The notes under the pieces are model-generated. The model was not told where the DNA came from. It did not search any database and saw nothing but the letters and a program-made list of their open reading frames with translations. 64,000 nucleotides of DNA, from contig JAVBQG010000002.1 in the NCBI GenBank assembly GCA_031549185.1, positions 1 to 64,000 of the forward strand. The letters run 5' to 3'. Every line of letters begins with the position of its first letter. The stretch's first letter is position 1. Shown in pieces: positions 42,089-50,567 of this stretch. The stretch is from JAVBQG01 sp031549185 (GTDB taxonomy: Bacteria; Synergistota; Synergistia; Synergistales; Synergistaceae). The position numbers were made by a program, and so were the translations under genes.

Positions 42089-44581
42089 ATGTCCGCTGTA
42101 AATATTTTTTCGCCGATCAAAATCAAGTCGCTCGAGTTACCGAACCGCGTGATCATGTCGCCGATGTTCACAAACTCGGCGGCCGACAATGGGTTTGTGT
42201 CGAACGACACGATCAAGCACTACGTCGACCGTGCGCGCTCGGGTGTCGGCATGATCATGACCGAGCACACCAGCGTCAGTTCGAAGTACATCCACGCCGG
42301 GCAGCGCCTTCAGATCAGCCGCGACGAGCACATTGCCGGGCTCGCCAGGCTCGTGAAGGCCGTGCACGAGGAGGACTGCAAGATCGGCCTCCAGATCGCG
42401 CACTCGATCTACGGCGTTGGCGTCAAAATCGACGAACTGACGAACGAGGAGTGCTACGGCATCATCGACGACTTCGTCCTGGGCGCGCGCCGCGCGCGTG
42501 AGGCAGGGTTCGACGCGCTCGAACTGCACTACGCGCATACCTATACGATGGCGGACTTCATCTCGCGCCGTACGAACGTCCGTACAGACGAGTTCGGCGG
42601 AGATATTTACGGCCGCATGTTCATTCACCTCGAGACTCTGAAGAAGGTCCGCGCGATGTACGGTCCGGACTTCCCGATCTTCGCACGCATCAGCGCCGAG
42701 GAGTTCGTTCTCGGCGGCAACACGATCGTGCAGAGCCGCATCTTCGCACAGGAGCTGGTCAAACACGGTGTCGACTGCATGGACGTCTCCGCCGGCGTGC
42801 GCTTCGACGACGGCGGCCTCAAGGGTTACAGCGACCAGCGCGGCAAGCCGACCATCGAGTACCCCGACGGACCGAACGTATATCTGGCCGAGGACATCAA
42901 GCGCCACGTCGACGTACCGGTCGTGACGGTGGGCAAGCTGGGCAATCCCGACTTCGCGAAGGATGTGATCGCCTCCGGGCGCGCCGACCTGGTCGCCCTC
43001 GCCCGCCCGCTGATCGCCGACCCGATGTGGGTCCGCAAGGTCCGCGACGGCCGCAACGACATGCTCACCGAGTGCCTCTACTGTACCGAGTGCCTCTACG
43101 AGCGCCACGATCCGAAGGCGTACGTCCACTGCATGCGCTATACCTGCCAGAACGCCTGCCCATCGGGCGTCGAGGTTCCAATCTATCTCGACCTCGCGCG
43201 GCAGAAGAAGTACAAAGAGGCCTATCGCGTGATCCAGGAGGAGAACCCGCTCGTGTTGACCTGCGGCCGCGTCTGCAACCACGCCTGCGAAGACCTCTGC
43301 AACCGCGTGAAGATCGACGAGCCGATCGCCATCCGGGGCGTGAAGCGCTTCATCACCGACGCCGTGCTCGAAGCGGAGGGCAAGTTCCCCCTGCCGGAGA
43401 TGCAGCCGAGCAACGGCAAAAAAGTCGCCGTCGTCGGCAGCGGTCCCTCGGGCCTCTCCTGCGCGTTCTACCTGAGCAGGAAGGGCTACGATGTGACGGT
43501 CTTCGAGGCGCTCCCCGTCGTCGGCGGCGTGCTCGCCGTCGGCCTGCCGGAGTACCGCCTGCCGCGCGACAAGTTCGAGAAGGAGCTCGACGTCCTGCGC
43601 GAGATGGGCGTCAAGTTCGAGACGAACCAGCGCCTCGGCGTCCAGTTCTCGCTCGACGATCTGAAAAAATCCGGTTGCGAGTCGGTCTATCTTTCCGTCG
43701 GCGCCACCGCCGAGCGCAGGCTCGGCGTGCCTGGCGAGGACGCGAAGGGCGTCGCGCACGGCATCGGTTTTCTGCGGGACGCGCACCTCGACCGCGAGGC
43801 GGTGAAAAAAGAGATCGCCGGCAAGCGCGTGCTCGTCATCGGCGGCGGCAACGTGGCGGTCGACTGCGCGAGGGTCGCGCTGCGCCTCGGCGCGGCCAAC
43901 GTAGCGCTCGCCTGTCTCGAGAAGCGCGAGCAGATGCCCGCCTTCGACTACGAGGTCGTGGAGGCCGAGGAAGAGGGCGTGACGCTGCACCTCGGCTGGG
44001 GGCCGCAGGAGATCCGCACGGAGAACGGCGCGGCCATTGGCGTGACGCTCGGCAAGTGCACGTCGCTCTTCAACGAGAGCGGGGCCTTTGCGCCCGTCTG
44101 CGATCCCTTCCAGGAGCTGAGTCTCGACGCCGACTACGTCGTCGTGGCGATCGGCCAGGCGCTCGACAAGACATTCGAGGCGAAGGACGGCGGCGAGGCA
44201 AAAATCGTTGACTTTCGCGGCAACACGATCAAGGCGTCGTACTACGGCGCCACGCGCACGCCCGGCATCTTCGCCGGCGGCGACTGCACCACGGGGCCGG
44301 CGACGGTCATCTCGGCGGTGGCCCGCGGCAAGAACGCCGCCTCGTCGATCGACCGGACGCTTGGCGGCGACGGCCAGGTCGTCGGTAAGAAGACCTTCGT
44401 GCGCGAGCTGAGCAAACCGGTCGACGAGACGGAGGCGAAGCGCGCCGAGATGCCGATGCTCTCGGTCGGCGAACGCCGCGGGTGCTTCGACGAAGTCGAG
44501 TGCGGTCTCACGGAGGAGAGCATGATCTACGAGACGAGCCGCTGCCTCCGCTGCGACGTGCTCAAGGTGAGCCGGCTGTAA
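42089..44581 (+). CDS. Fusion of OYE-like flavoprotein, Fe-S linker and GltD-like oxidoreductase
   Basis: 830 residues. Residues 1-325: old-yellow-enzyme TIM barrel (FSPIKIKSLELPNRVIMSPM, DALELHYAHTYTMADFIS, NVRTDEFGG). Residues about 328-360: CLYCTECLY and CMRYTCQNACPSG, Cys-rich sites. Then an Fe-S region of the GltD/NfnA type (LTCGRVCNHACEDLCNRV), FAD-binding VAVVGSGPSG near 446-455 and NAD(P)-binding VLVIGGGNVAVD near 581-592. Ends with CLRCD. It should move electrons from NAD(P)H to a C=C or C=N bond. The order OYE then GltD-like half differs from classical dienoyl-CoA reductases by the inserted Fe-S region. Last gene of the run. Confidence 0.85.
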   Translation: MSAVNIFSPIKIKSLELPNRVIMSPMFTNSAADNGFVSNDTIKHYVDRARSGVGMIMTEHTSVSSKYIHAGQRLQISRDEHIAGLARLVKAVHEEDCKIGLQIAHSIYGVGVKIDELTNEECYGIIDDFVLGARRAREAGFDALELHYAHTYTMADFISRRTNVRTDEFGGDIYGRMFIHLETLKKVRAMYGPDFPIFARISAEEFVLGGNTIVQSRIFAQELVKHGVDCMDVSAGVRFDDGGLKGYSDQRGKPTIEYPDGPNVYLAEDIKRHVDVPVVTVGKLGNPDFAKDVIASGRADLVALARPLIADPMWVRKVRDGRNDMLTECLYCTECLYERHDPKAYVHCMRYTCQNACPSGVEVPIYLDLARQKKYKEAYRVIQEENPLVLTCGRVCNHACEDLCNRVKIDEPIAIRGVKRFITDAVLEAEGKFPLPEMQPSNGKKVAVVGSGPSGLSCAFYLSRKGYDVTVFEALPVVGGVLAVGLPEYRLPRDKFEKELDVLREMGVKFETNQRLGVQFSLDDLKKSGCESVYLSVGATAERRLGVPGEDAKGVAHGIGFLRDAHLDREAVKKEIAGKRVLVIGGGNVAVDCARVALRLGAANVALACLEKREQMPAFDYEVVEAEEEGVTLHLGWGPQEIRTENGAAIGVTLGKCTSLFNESGAFAPVCDPFQELSLDADYVVVAIGQALDKTFEAKDGGEAKIVDFRGNTIKASYYGATRTPGIFAGGDCTTGPATVISAVARGKNAASSIDRTLGGDGQVVGKKTFVRELSKPVDETEAKRAEMPMLSVGERRGCFDEVECGLTEESMIYETSRCLRCDVLKVSRL

Positions 44582-44617
44582 AACAGGTAATCTGGAAAAA
44601 GCGTGTCACGCTTCCAC

Positions 44618-44664
44618 AAAGCGCGGGTCCCGGCCATTTCGTTGAACCGGGACTCGCGCTTTTT
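44618..44664 (+). terminator. Terminator of the catabolic gene run
   Basis: GCGCGGGTCCCGG (44621-44633) pairs with CCGGGACTCGCGC (44647-44659) followed by TTTTT. It lies between the converging fusion gene and metallopeptidase gene and has A-rich sequence on the other side, so it may serve both. Confidence 0.85.
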
Positions 44665-44669
44665 CCGTT

Positions 44670-45167
44670 CTACAACACCGCCGCCCTCTCCTCCTGCCGC
44701 AACTTTCGCCGCAACGCGGACCAGTCCGGAAGGGCGGCGGCGACTTCGTTCCAGAAGGCCTTGCTGTGGTTCATCTGCTTCAGGTGGCAGAGCTCGTGGA
44801 CGACGATGTACTCGGCGACGTGGGGGGAGAGCATGGCGATGCGCGAGTTGAACGACAGGTCGCCGCGCGCGTTGCACGATCCCCAGCGGGTCTTCGCGTA
44901 GCGCACGCCCGCGCTGCGAGGGCGGAGGGACAATTTTTTCGACCAGAGCGGCAGCAGATGCCGGACGATCTCCTCCGTCCGGGCCGTGTACCAGTGAAGC
45001 AGGACAGTATGCCCCTCGTGCGCGCGATTTGCGGGGAACAACAGGTACGCGCCGTCGTCGGAGAAGCGTACTTTATCGGTGCCGTCGTATTTCAAAAGAA
45101 GAGGCCTGCCGAGATAGGGAAACGTCTCCCCTTCGCGGCAGGATCTTTTGTCTGCGTCCGTCGTCAT
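44670..45167 (-). CDS. YgjP-like (DUF45/M48-type) metallopeptidase
   Basis: 165 residues. Zinc motif HELCH (His124, Glu125, His128) followed by MNHSKAFW, and the upstream YAKTRWGSCNARGDLSFNSRIA block is diagnostic of the YgjP/WLM-like family. Cytosolic. Cellular substrate unknown. Its start overlaps the end of the GGDEF gene by four bases, so the two are co-transcribed. Confidence 0.9.
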   Translation of the reverse strand: MTTDADKRSCREGETFPYLGRPLLLKYDGTDKVRFSDDGAYLLFPANRAHEGHTVLLHWYTARTEEIVRHLLPLWSKKLSLRPRSAGVRYAKTRWGSCNARGDLSFNSRIAMLSPHVAEYIVVHELCHLKQMNHSKAFWNEVAAALPDWSALRRKLRQEERAAVL

Positions 45168-46801
45168 TTTTTCTTCGTATTCTCGAGAGGCTTCTTCCTG
45201 TTCTCCTTATCCTGGTACATCGCCTTGTCCGCGACTTCGATCAGCGCATCCAGCGAAACCGGCTTTTCTGGGTCGAAGACCGCCTTGCCGTGGGAGAGGG
45301 AGACCTCGTAGGGGAGCTCTCTGTTCCTGTTGATCTGGGTCACGCTCTCCTGTATGCGCGCCCAGGCCTCCATCACGCCCTGGCGGTCGCAGTGGGGGAG
45401 TACGATCAGAAATTCGTCGCCGCCGTAGCGGCAGAGGATGTCGTCGGCGCGCAGATGGCTGATGAGCAGGCCGCTCACGCGTTTGAGCAGGACGTCCCCC
45501 TCCGCGTGCCCGTAGGTGTCGTTGATCGATTTGAACCTGTCCAGGTCGATGAAGATGATTGCGAAGGGGTATTTGTTGCTGAGCGACAGCTCCCTGGTGT
45601 TGCCCAGGATCGAGAGCCCCGCGCGGCGGTTGAAGGCGCCGGTGAGGAAATCCTTGTTCGCCTGCTCGCGTACCTCCACCTCGATGGAGCGCCCCAGCCG
45701 GACGCGCTGTTCGATGGCAAGGGCCATGTCGTCGAAGGCCCTCGCCAGGATCGCGATCTCGTCCGGGAAACCGTCCTCTTCCGCCTGCTGGGACATGTCG
45801 CCCTCGGCGAACCTCCTGGTCGCGCCGACGAGTTTTTTCAGGGGCAGGACGACGTACCGGCGCCCTAGATAGAGGGCGGCGGCGGCGATGCAGGCGATAC
45901 AGGCCAAGACCAGCACGATGCTTCGGTTGATGGTGCGCGACACGTTGGCGACGGCTTCTTTCTGCAGCAGCGACGTGAAGACGGTCATATACGGCTCCGC
46001 CTCGCCGTCCCCCCTCAGACGGGTGTAGCCGAAGAATCGCTGCATCCCTGACAGCTCGTCGATGTACAGGGAACCGTGATCGTCTCTGCTGGTCTTGATC
46101 TGCTCCCAGATGCCGGGGTATATCGCCTCTCCTTTTTCGGAGGCCGTGGGAGCCGGATAGCGGAAGATGAAGCAGCCCGACCTGTCGAGCAGCGAATAGT
46201 TGATGCCCTGCGGCGGTTCGATTTTTCCCGCCACGCTGCTGTAGACGGTACTCTTGAGCAGGAGGATCAGCGCGAACTGCGGTTTACCGCTGCTGTCGGA
46301 GTGAAGTCCCTGTACGTAGGGGATGACCGTCTCCTTGTAGGGTTTGCCGGCGAACAACTCCCCCCGGTAGATTTTCTCGTTCAGGCGCGGGATCGATTTG
46401 AGGATCGGAGCGATTGTGGTGGGCGTGTCGGTCCTGCCCGATGCCAACACCTCGCCGGTCGCGGTGGTCAGCAGGATGTCGCTGAAGAGGTATTCGTAGG
46501 TCATGCGCTCTTGAAACATTCTGTTACAGCGCACGTAATCGAGCGTTTCGACGCTCGGCTGCTCCCGCAGGCGCTTCATGTAGGAGGTCGCGATGTCGTC
46601 CACCATGGCGTAGGAGAGGGCGAGTCCGGTGGCGAAGTCGGCCGCGGTGGTGGATACCAGGTCGACCGTCCGCTGCCTGCCGCTGTAGCCGACCCACCCC
46701 AGCACGAGCAGGGGTGGGATCGACGTCATGACGACCAACAGGACGAGGAGCGTCCTGATGGACAAGGCTCTTCTCGGTCGTTTCCTTTCGTCCGTTTCCA
46801 T
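45164..46801 (-). CDS. Membrane-bound diguanylate cyclase with Cache-like sensor
   Basis: 545 residues: helix near 19-38, extracytoplasmic sensor of about 250 residues (dCache-like; ILKSIPRLNEKIYRGELFAG), second helix (SIVLVLACIACIAAAALYLG), HAMP, then an intact GGDEF domain. The active site reads RYGGDEF and the inhibitory site RADD stands five residues before it, so the enzyme should make c-di-GMP with product inhibition. Substrate-binding FIDLDRFKSINDTYGHAEGD is present. Confidence 0.92.
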   Translation of the reverse strand: METDERKRPRRALSIRTLLVLLVVMTSIPPLLVLGWVGYSGRQRTVDLVSTTAADFATGLALSYAMVDDIATSYMKRLREQPSVETLDYVRCNRMFQERMTYEYLFSDILLTTATGEVLASGRTDTPTTIAPILKSIPRLNEKIYRGELFAGKPYKETVIPYVQGLHSDSSGKPQFALILLLKSTVYSSVAGKIEPPQGINYSLLDRSGCFIFRYPAPTASEKGEAIYPGIWEQIKTSRDDHGSLYIDELSGMQRFFGYTRLRGDGEAEPYMTVFTSLLQKEAVANVSRTINRSIVLVLACIACIAAAALYLGRRYVVLPLKKLVGATRRFAEGDMSQQAEEDGFPDEIAILARAFDDMALAIEQRVRLGRSIEVEVREQANKDFLTGAFNRRAGLSILGNTRELSLSNKYPFAIIFIDLDRFKSINDTYGHAEGDVLLKRVSGLLISHLRADDILCRYGGDEFLIVLPHCDRQGVMEAWARIQESVTQINRNRELPYEVSLSHGKAVFDPEKPVSLDALIEVADKAMYQDKENRKKPLENTKKK

Positions 46802-46813
46802 CGCCGATTCTTC

Positions 46814-48220
46814 CTAGGCCCCTGTATGCTTTGCGATGGCGCGCGCCGCCCAAATGCCGGAGGCGGACGCCTGTATCACGCCTCTCGTCACGCCGGCCCC
46901 GTCGCCCGAGGCCCACAGGCCGGGTATCCGTGTGGCGAGCGACGAGTCGAGATCGAGTTTGAGGCTGAAGAACTTGACCTCGACGCCGTAAAGGAGCGTG
47001 TGGCTGCTGTTGATGCCGGGGATGATCGGGTCCAGCGCCGTGATCATCTCCATGATGCCGGTGAGGTGCCTGTAGGGGAGCACGAATGAGAGATCGCCCG
47101 GCTCGGCGGTCTCGAGTGTAGGGCGCACGAGGCCGCGCGCGAGGCGCTCGTGCGTCGAGCGCCTTCCCTTGCGGAGGTCGCCGAGGCGCTGGACCATCAC
47201 CCCTCCCGCCAGCATGTTGGCAAGGCGCGCGATGTGGCTGCCGTAGCCGGTGGGGTCCTTGAACGGCTTGGTGAAATGCGTCGAGACGAGGATGGCGAAG
47301 TTGGTGTTCTCCGTCTTCTTCTCCTCGTCGCGGTTGGAGTGCCCGTTCACCGTCAGGATCCCCTGGCGCGACTGGAACTCGGTCGTCACCTCGCCGTGCG
47401 GGCACATGCAGAACGTGCGGACGCGGTCGTCGAAGGTCGGCGTGTCGAGAATCGCCTTGATCTCGTAGAACTGGTCCGTGATCTCCTTCGCCCAGGCCGC
47501 CGGAATCTCGACGCGCACGCCGATGTCCACCGGCAGAGAGGCGATGTCGAGGCCCAGTTTGCGGATCGTCTCCTCCATCCAGGGGGCTCCCTCTCGGCCC
47601 GGGGCGAGCAGCACGTTCCTGGCCGCGATCTCGCCCCCGTCCTCCAGCAGCACGCCGCGCACGGCGCCCGATTTATCGAGGAGAACCTCTCTCACCATGG
47701 TGTTCGTGCGAACCTCGCACTTGTCCCTGACGTGCAGGTAGAGGCTGTGGAGGATATCCTTCGATCGGTCGGTGCCCATGTGTCGGATCGTCGCTGGCAA
47801 CACTTCGAGACCGGCGCGCCGCGCCCGGTCGATGATCCTTGACGCCAGCTCGCCCTCCGGTTTGAAGAGCGTCGTCGAGGCGCCGTGCTCCAGGTAGACC
47901 TTGTCGACCTCGTCGATCAGCTTCATCAGTTCGGCCCGCCCGCAGTACTGCTCCATGTTGCCGCCGAACTCCGGGGTCAGCGTCAGCTTGCCGTCGGAGA
48001 AGGCGCCGGCGCCGCCCCAGCCGCAGACGACGTTGCACGGCTTGCAGTGGACGCACTCCTTGGCGCCGAACTTGAGCGGGCACGAACGCTTGTCGATGTC
48101 CTTGCCCTTGTCGAGGAGCAGAATTTTTTTATTCGCCTTCGAGAGTTCGAGTGCCGCGAAGAGCCCGGCTGGTCCCGCTCCCACGATGATGACGTCGTAG
48201 CTTTCCTGTGCTTTCTTCAT
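46814..48220 (-). CDS. FAD-dependent dehydrogenase (COG2509-like)
   Basis: 468 residues. Dinucleotide motif VIIVGAGPAGLFAALEL (Gly14, 16, 19), a Cys-rich stretch KECVHCKPCNVVCGWGGAGAFSDGK, and the C-terminal FAD-closing GLWASGDGAGVTRGVIQA. Such proteins are widespread in anaerobes; the substrate is not known. Runs opposite to the histidine genes. Confidence 0.88.
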   Translation of the reverse strand: MKKAQESYDVIIVGAGPAGLFAALELSKANKKILLLDKGKDIDKRSCPLKFGAKECVHCKPCNVVCGWGGAGAFSDGKLTLTPEFGGNMEQYCGRAELMKLIDEVDKVYLEHGASTTLFKPEGELASRIIDRARRAGLEVLPATIRHMGTDRSKDILHSLYLHVRDKCEVRTNTMVREVLLDKSGAVRGVLLEDGGEIAARNVLLAPGREGAPWMEETIRKLGLDIASLPVDIGVRVEIPAAWAKEITDQFYEIKAILDTPTFDDRVRTFCMCPHGEVTTEFQSRQGILTVNGHSNRDEEKKTENTNFAILVSTHFTKPFKDPTGYGSHIARLANMLAGGVMVQRLGDLRKGRRSTHERLARGLVRPTLETAEPGDLSFVLPYRHLTGIMEMITALDPIIPGINSSHTLLYGVEVKFFSLKLDLDSSLATRIPGLWASGDGAGVTRGVIQASASGIWAARAIAKHTGA

Positions 48221-48536
48221 GACAAACGATCCCTACTTTTTGCCTCGTCATGGCCATGTTTTATTTTTTGTATGAGCTTCGCGGGATTTCGATATTTACC
48301 CCTCGGTCCCTTGATAATAACGCAGTCTTTTGAAAAGACTGCGTTATTATAGCAATAAAAATGTGAAACACGCAAAAAAGTCGTCCGTACGAGCGAGGTA
48401 TATCGTGAGCTATAATAATTTGTATCAGGAGATGCCGATTAAATCGGCCAGACGGTTGTTTCTGTCTGGAATTGCCGGAGCGGCAAAGGCTCGCATCTTT
48501 GCCCCGATCAATTGGCCTTCAGAAGGAGCTGATGTC
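48221..48536. other. Divergent intergenic region with a perfect 37-bp palindrome
   Basis: About 316 bases between divergent genes. It contains ATAATAACGCAGTCTTTT (48314-48331), one base, then its exact reverse complement (48333-48350). The rest is A/T-richer and should hold promoters for both sides. A frame continuing hisB upstream through this stretch has no RBS or recognisable content. Confidence 0.7.
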
Positions 48537-49118
48537 ATGACCACCGTGGAGCGCAACACAAAGGAGACGCAAATTTCGCTCTCTCTTTCGCATCCGGCCG
48601 ACGCCTCGAAACAGAGCCGGATCGACATTCCGTGCGGTTTCCTCGCGCACATGATCGAGCTGATGACGCACCGCGGACGGCTCTGCCTCGATCTCGAGGC
48701 TCGCGGAGACGTGCACGTCGACGCGCATCACCTCACGGAGGACATGGGCATCGTGCTGGGGATGGCGCTGAAAAATTTTCTGCAGGCGGAGCCGGTCGCG
48801 CGCAAGCGCTACGGCTGGTGCCTGCTGCCGATGGACGGCACGCTGGCGCAGGTGGCGCTCGATCTGAGCGGACGGGGCGGCCTCTTCTGGGAGGGGACGT
48901 TCCCGACCGAGAAGTGCGGCGACTTCGACCTCGAGCTGGTGCCGGAGTTCTTCCGCGGATTCTGCCGCGAATCGCGCGCCACGCTGCACGTGCGCCTGCT
49001 CGCCGTCGACAACTCGCACCACGCTGCCGAGGCGGTCTTCAAGGGCGTCGGCATGGCGCTGGATATGGCCCTCGCGCCCGCCGACGTCGCGCCGAGCACA
49101 AAGGGGGAGTGGCTGTGA
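48537..49118 (+). CDS. hisB: Imidazoleglycerol-phosphate dehydratase
   Basis: 193 residues, single-function HisB. Mn-binding motifs AHHLTEDMGIVLG and DNSHHAAEAVFKG are both present. ATG 48537 follows AGAAGGAGC. Overlaps hisA by four bases. Sixth step of histidine synthesis. Confidence 0.93.
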   Translation: MTTVERNTKETQISLSLSHPADASKQSRIDIPCGFLAHMIELMTHRGRLCLDLEARGDVHVDAHHLTEDMGIVLGMALKNFLQAEPVARKRYGWCLLPMDGTLAQVALDLSGRGGLFWEGTFPTEKCGDFDLELVPEFFRGFCRESRATLHVRLLAVDNSHHAAEAVFKGVGMALDMALAPADVAPSTKGEWL

Positions 49119-49837
49119 TCGTCCTCCCCGCGATCGACCTCTACGGCGGCAAAGTCGTGCGTCTCACGAAGGGCGACTTCGCGCAGAAGGCGGAGTACGG
49201 CGACAACCCCTGCGACCTCGCGAAGGGCTTTATCGACAAGGGTTGCACGCACCTGCACGTCGTGGATCTCGAGGGCGCAGAGCGTGGCGGGCCCAAACAC
49301 CTGAACGTGCTCTCCGATCTCGCGGCGCTCGGCATGTACGTCGAATACGGCGGCGGCCTGCGCAGCCGCCGGGCCATCCGTGGCGCGCTCGACGCCGGGG
49401 CGGGGCGTGCGATGGTCGGCAGCCTGCTCTTCGGCGTGGACGACGATATGGCGAGGGATTTGTTCGCCGAGTTCGGCATCGGGATCATGCCGTCGATCGA
49501 CGTGCAGGCGGGGAGGGTCGTTCACTCCGGCTGGATGGAGAAGACCGACAAGGAGCCGGATGCGTGCCTGAGGTGCCTCTCCGCCATCGGATACAAGACC
49601 TTCCTTGTGACGGGCGTGGATCGCGACGGTATGCTTGCGGGTCCCGACATCGATTTGTATCGACCGCTGGTCGGGGGAACGAGGGACATCGTTGCGGCGG
49701 GCGGAGTCACGACGGTCGAGGACATCGCAAGGCTGGCGAGGGTGGGCGTCGCGGGTGCGGTCGTCGGCAAGGCGCTCTACGAGAGGGATTTCGATCTCGA
49801 AGCGGCGCTGAATGTTGCGGGAAGACAGGTGTGCTGA
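49115..49837 (+). CDS. hisA: Phosphoribosylformimino-AICAR-phosphate isomerase
   Basis: 240 residues, TIM barrel. Catalytic Asp in VLPAIDLYGGKVVRL (strand 1) and in MPSIDVQAG (strand 5), and phosphate-binding VEYGGGLRS and VAAGGVT. GTG start overlapping the hisB stop, with AAGGGGGAG five bases upstream. Phosphate loops distinguish it from HisF only modestly, but the KVVRL and absence of the HisF CxxD-type start favour HisA. Confidence 0.9.
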   Translation: MIVLPAIDLYGGKVVRLTKGDFAQKAEYGDNPCDLAKGFIDKGCTHLHVVDLEGAERGGPKHLNVLSDLAALGMYVEYGGGLRSRRAIRGALDAGAGRAMVGSLLFGVDDDMARDLFAEFGIGIMPSIDVQAGRVVHSGWMEKTDKEPDACLRCLSAIGYKTFLVTGVDRDGMLAGPDIDLYRPLVGGTRDIVAAGGVTTVEDIARLARVGVAGAVVGKALYERDFDLEAALNVAGRQVC

Positions 49838-49838
49838 G

Positions 49839-50462
49839 ATGTTCGAAAACGTGAAGTTCGACGAAAAGGGCCTTGTCGCGGTCGTCGCGCAGGACTCGAA
49901 CACCGGCGAGGTGCTGATGACGGCGTGGGCGAACGAAGAGGCGTTACGTCTGACTACCGAGCGAGGCGAGCTGGTCCTCTGGAGCCGCTCGCGAGGAGAG
50001 ATCTGGCACAAGGGCCTCACGAGCGGCAATCGCATGAAGGTGTTGGAGATTCGTTCCGACTGCGACGGCGACACGCTGCTGGCGCTTGTCGAACCGATGG
50101 GGCCCGCGTGCCACACAGGCGAGCGGACCTGTTTCTTCACGAGCCTGTACAGGCGCGAGGACGCCGCGTCGGACGCGGGGACGTTCCTGGGGCGCCTGGC
50201 GCGGTATCTGCAAAAACGGGCGCAAGATTCGCCCGAGGAGAGCTATACTGCGCGCCTGCTCGCCAAGGGCCCCGCGCGCGTGGCGCAGAAGGTCGGCGAG
50301 GAGGGCGTGGAGACGGCGCTCGCCCTCGCGACGGGCGACCGCGAGAATTTCCGCTACGAGGCGGCCGACCTGCTTTATCACCTGGAGGTCGCCTGCATCG
50401 CCGCGGACGTTCCGCTGGAGGAGGTCCTGCGCGAATTGATGTCGAGGCACAAGACCCCCTGA
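49839..50462 (+). CDS. hisIE: Bifunctional phosphoribosyl-AMP cyclohydrolase / phosphoribosyl-ATP diphosphatase
   Basis: 207 residues. HisI part: WSRSRGEIWHKGLTSGN and metal motif SDCDGDTLL, plus CHTGERTCFF. HisE part from about residue 105: GPARVAQKVGEEGVETALA and NFRYEAADLLYHL. Starts one base after the hisA stop. hisF, normally between hisA and hisI, is absent. Confidence 0.93.
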   Translation: MFENVKFDEKGLVAVVAQDSNTGEVLMTAWANEEALRLTTERGELVLWSRSRGEIWHKGLTSGNRMKVLEIRSDCDGDTLLALVEPMGPACHTGERTCFFTSLYRREDAASDAGTFLGRLARYLQKRAQDSPEESYTARLLAKGPARVAQKVGEEGVETALALATGDRENFRYEAADLLYHLEVACIAADVPLEEVLRELMSRHKTP

Positions 50463-50567
50463 CGATCCGAAGGGGCGGATTCGGTCTCATGCGGATTTGC
50501 TATTGCGGCGTTCTGGGGCTACAATGATTTTGTTGTTTCATTCATTTCGCTGGGGGGAGTATAAGTG

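Noticed and set aside
42137..43990. 617-codon open frame antisense to the OYE fusion
   Set aside because: Shadow of a well-supported gene; repetitive Val/Asp/His/Arg content and no recognisable domain.
48330..48536. N-terminal extension of hisB
   Set aside because: It starts within the 37-bp palindrome, has no RBS and adds non-conserved residues; ATG 48537 has a good RBS and gives the standard HisB length.
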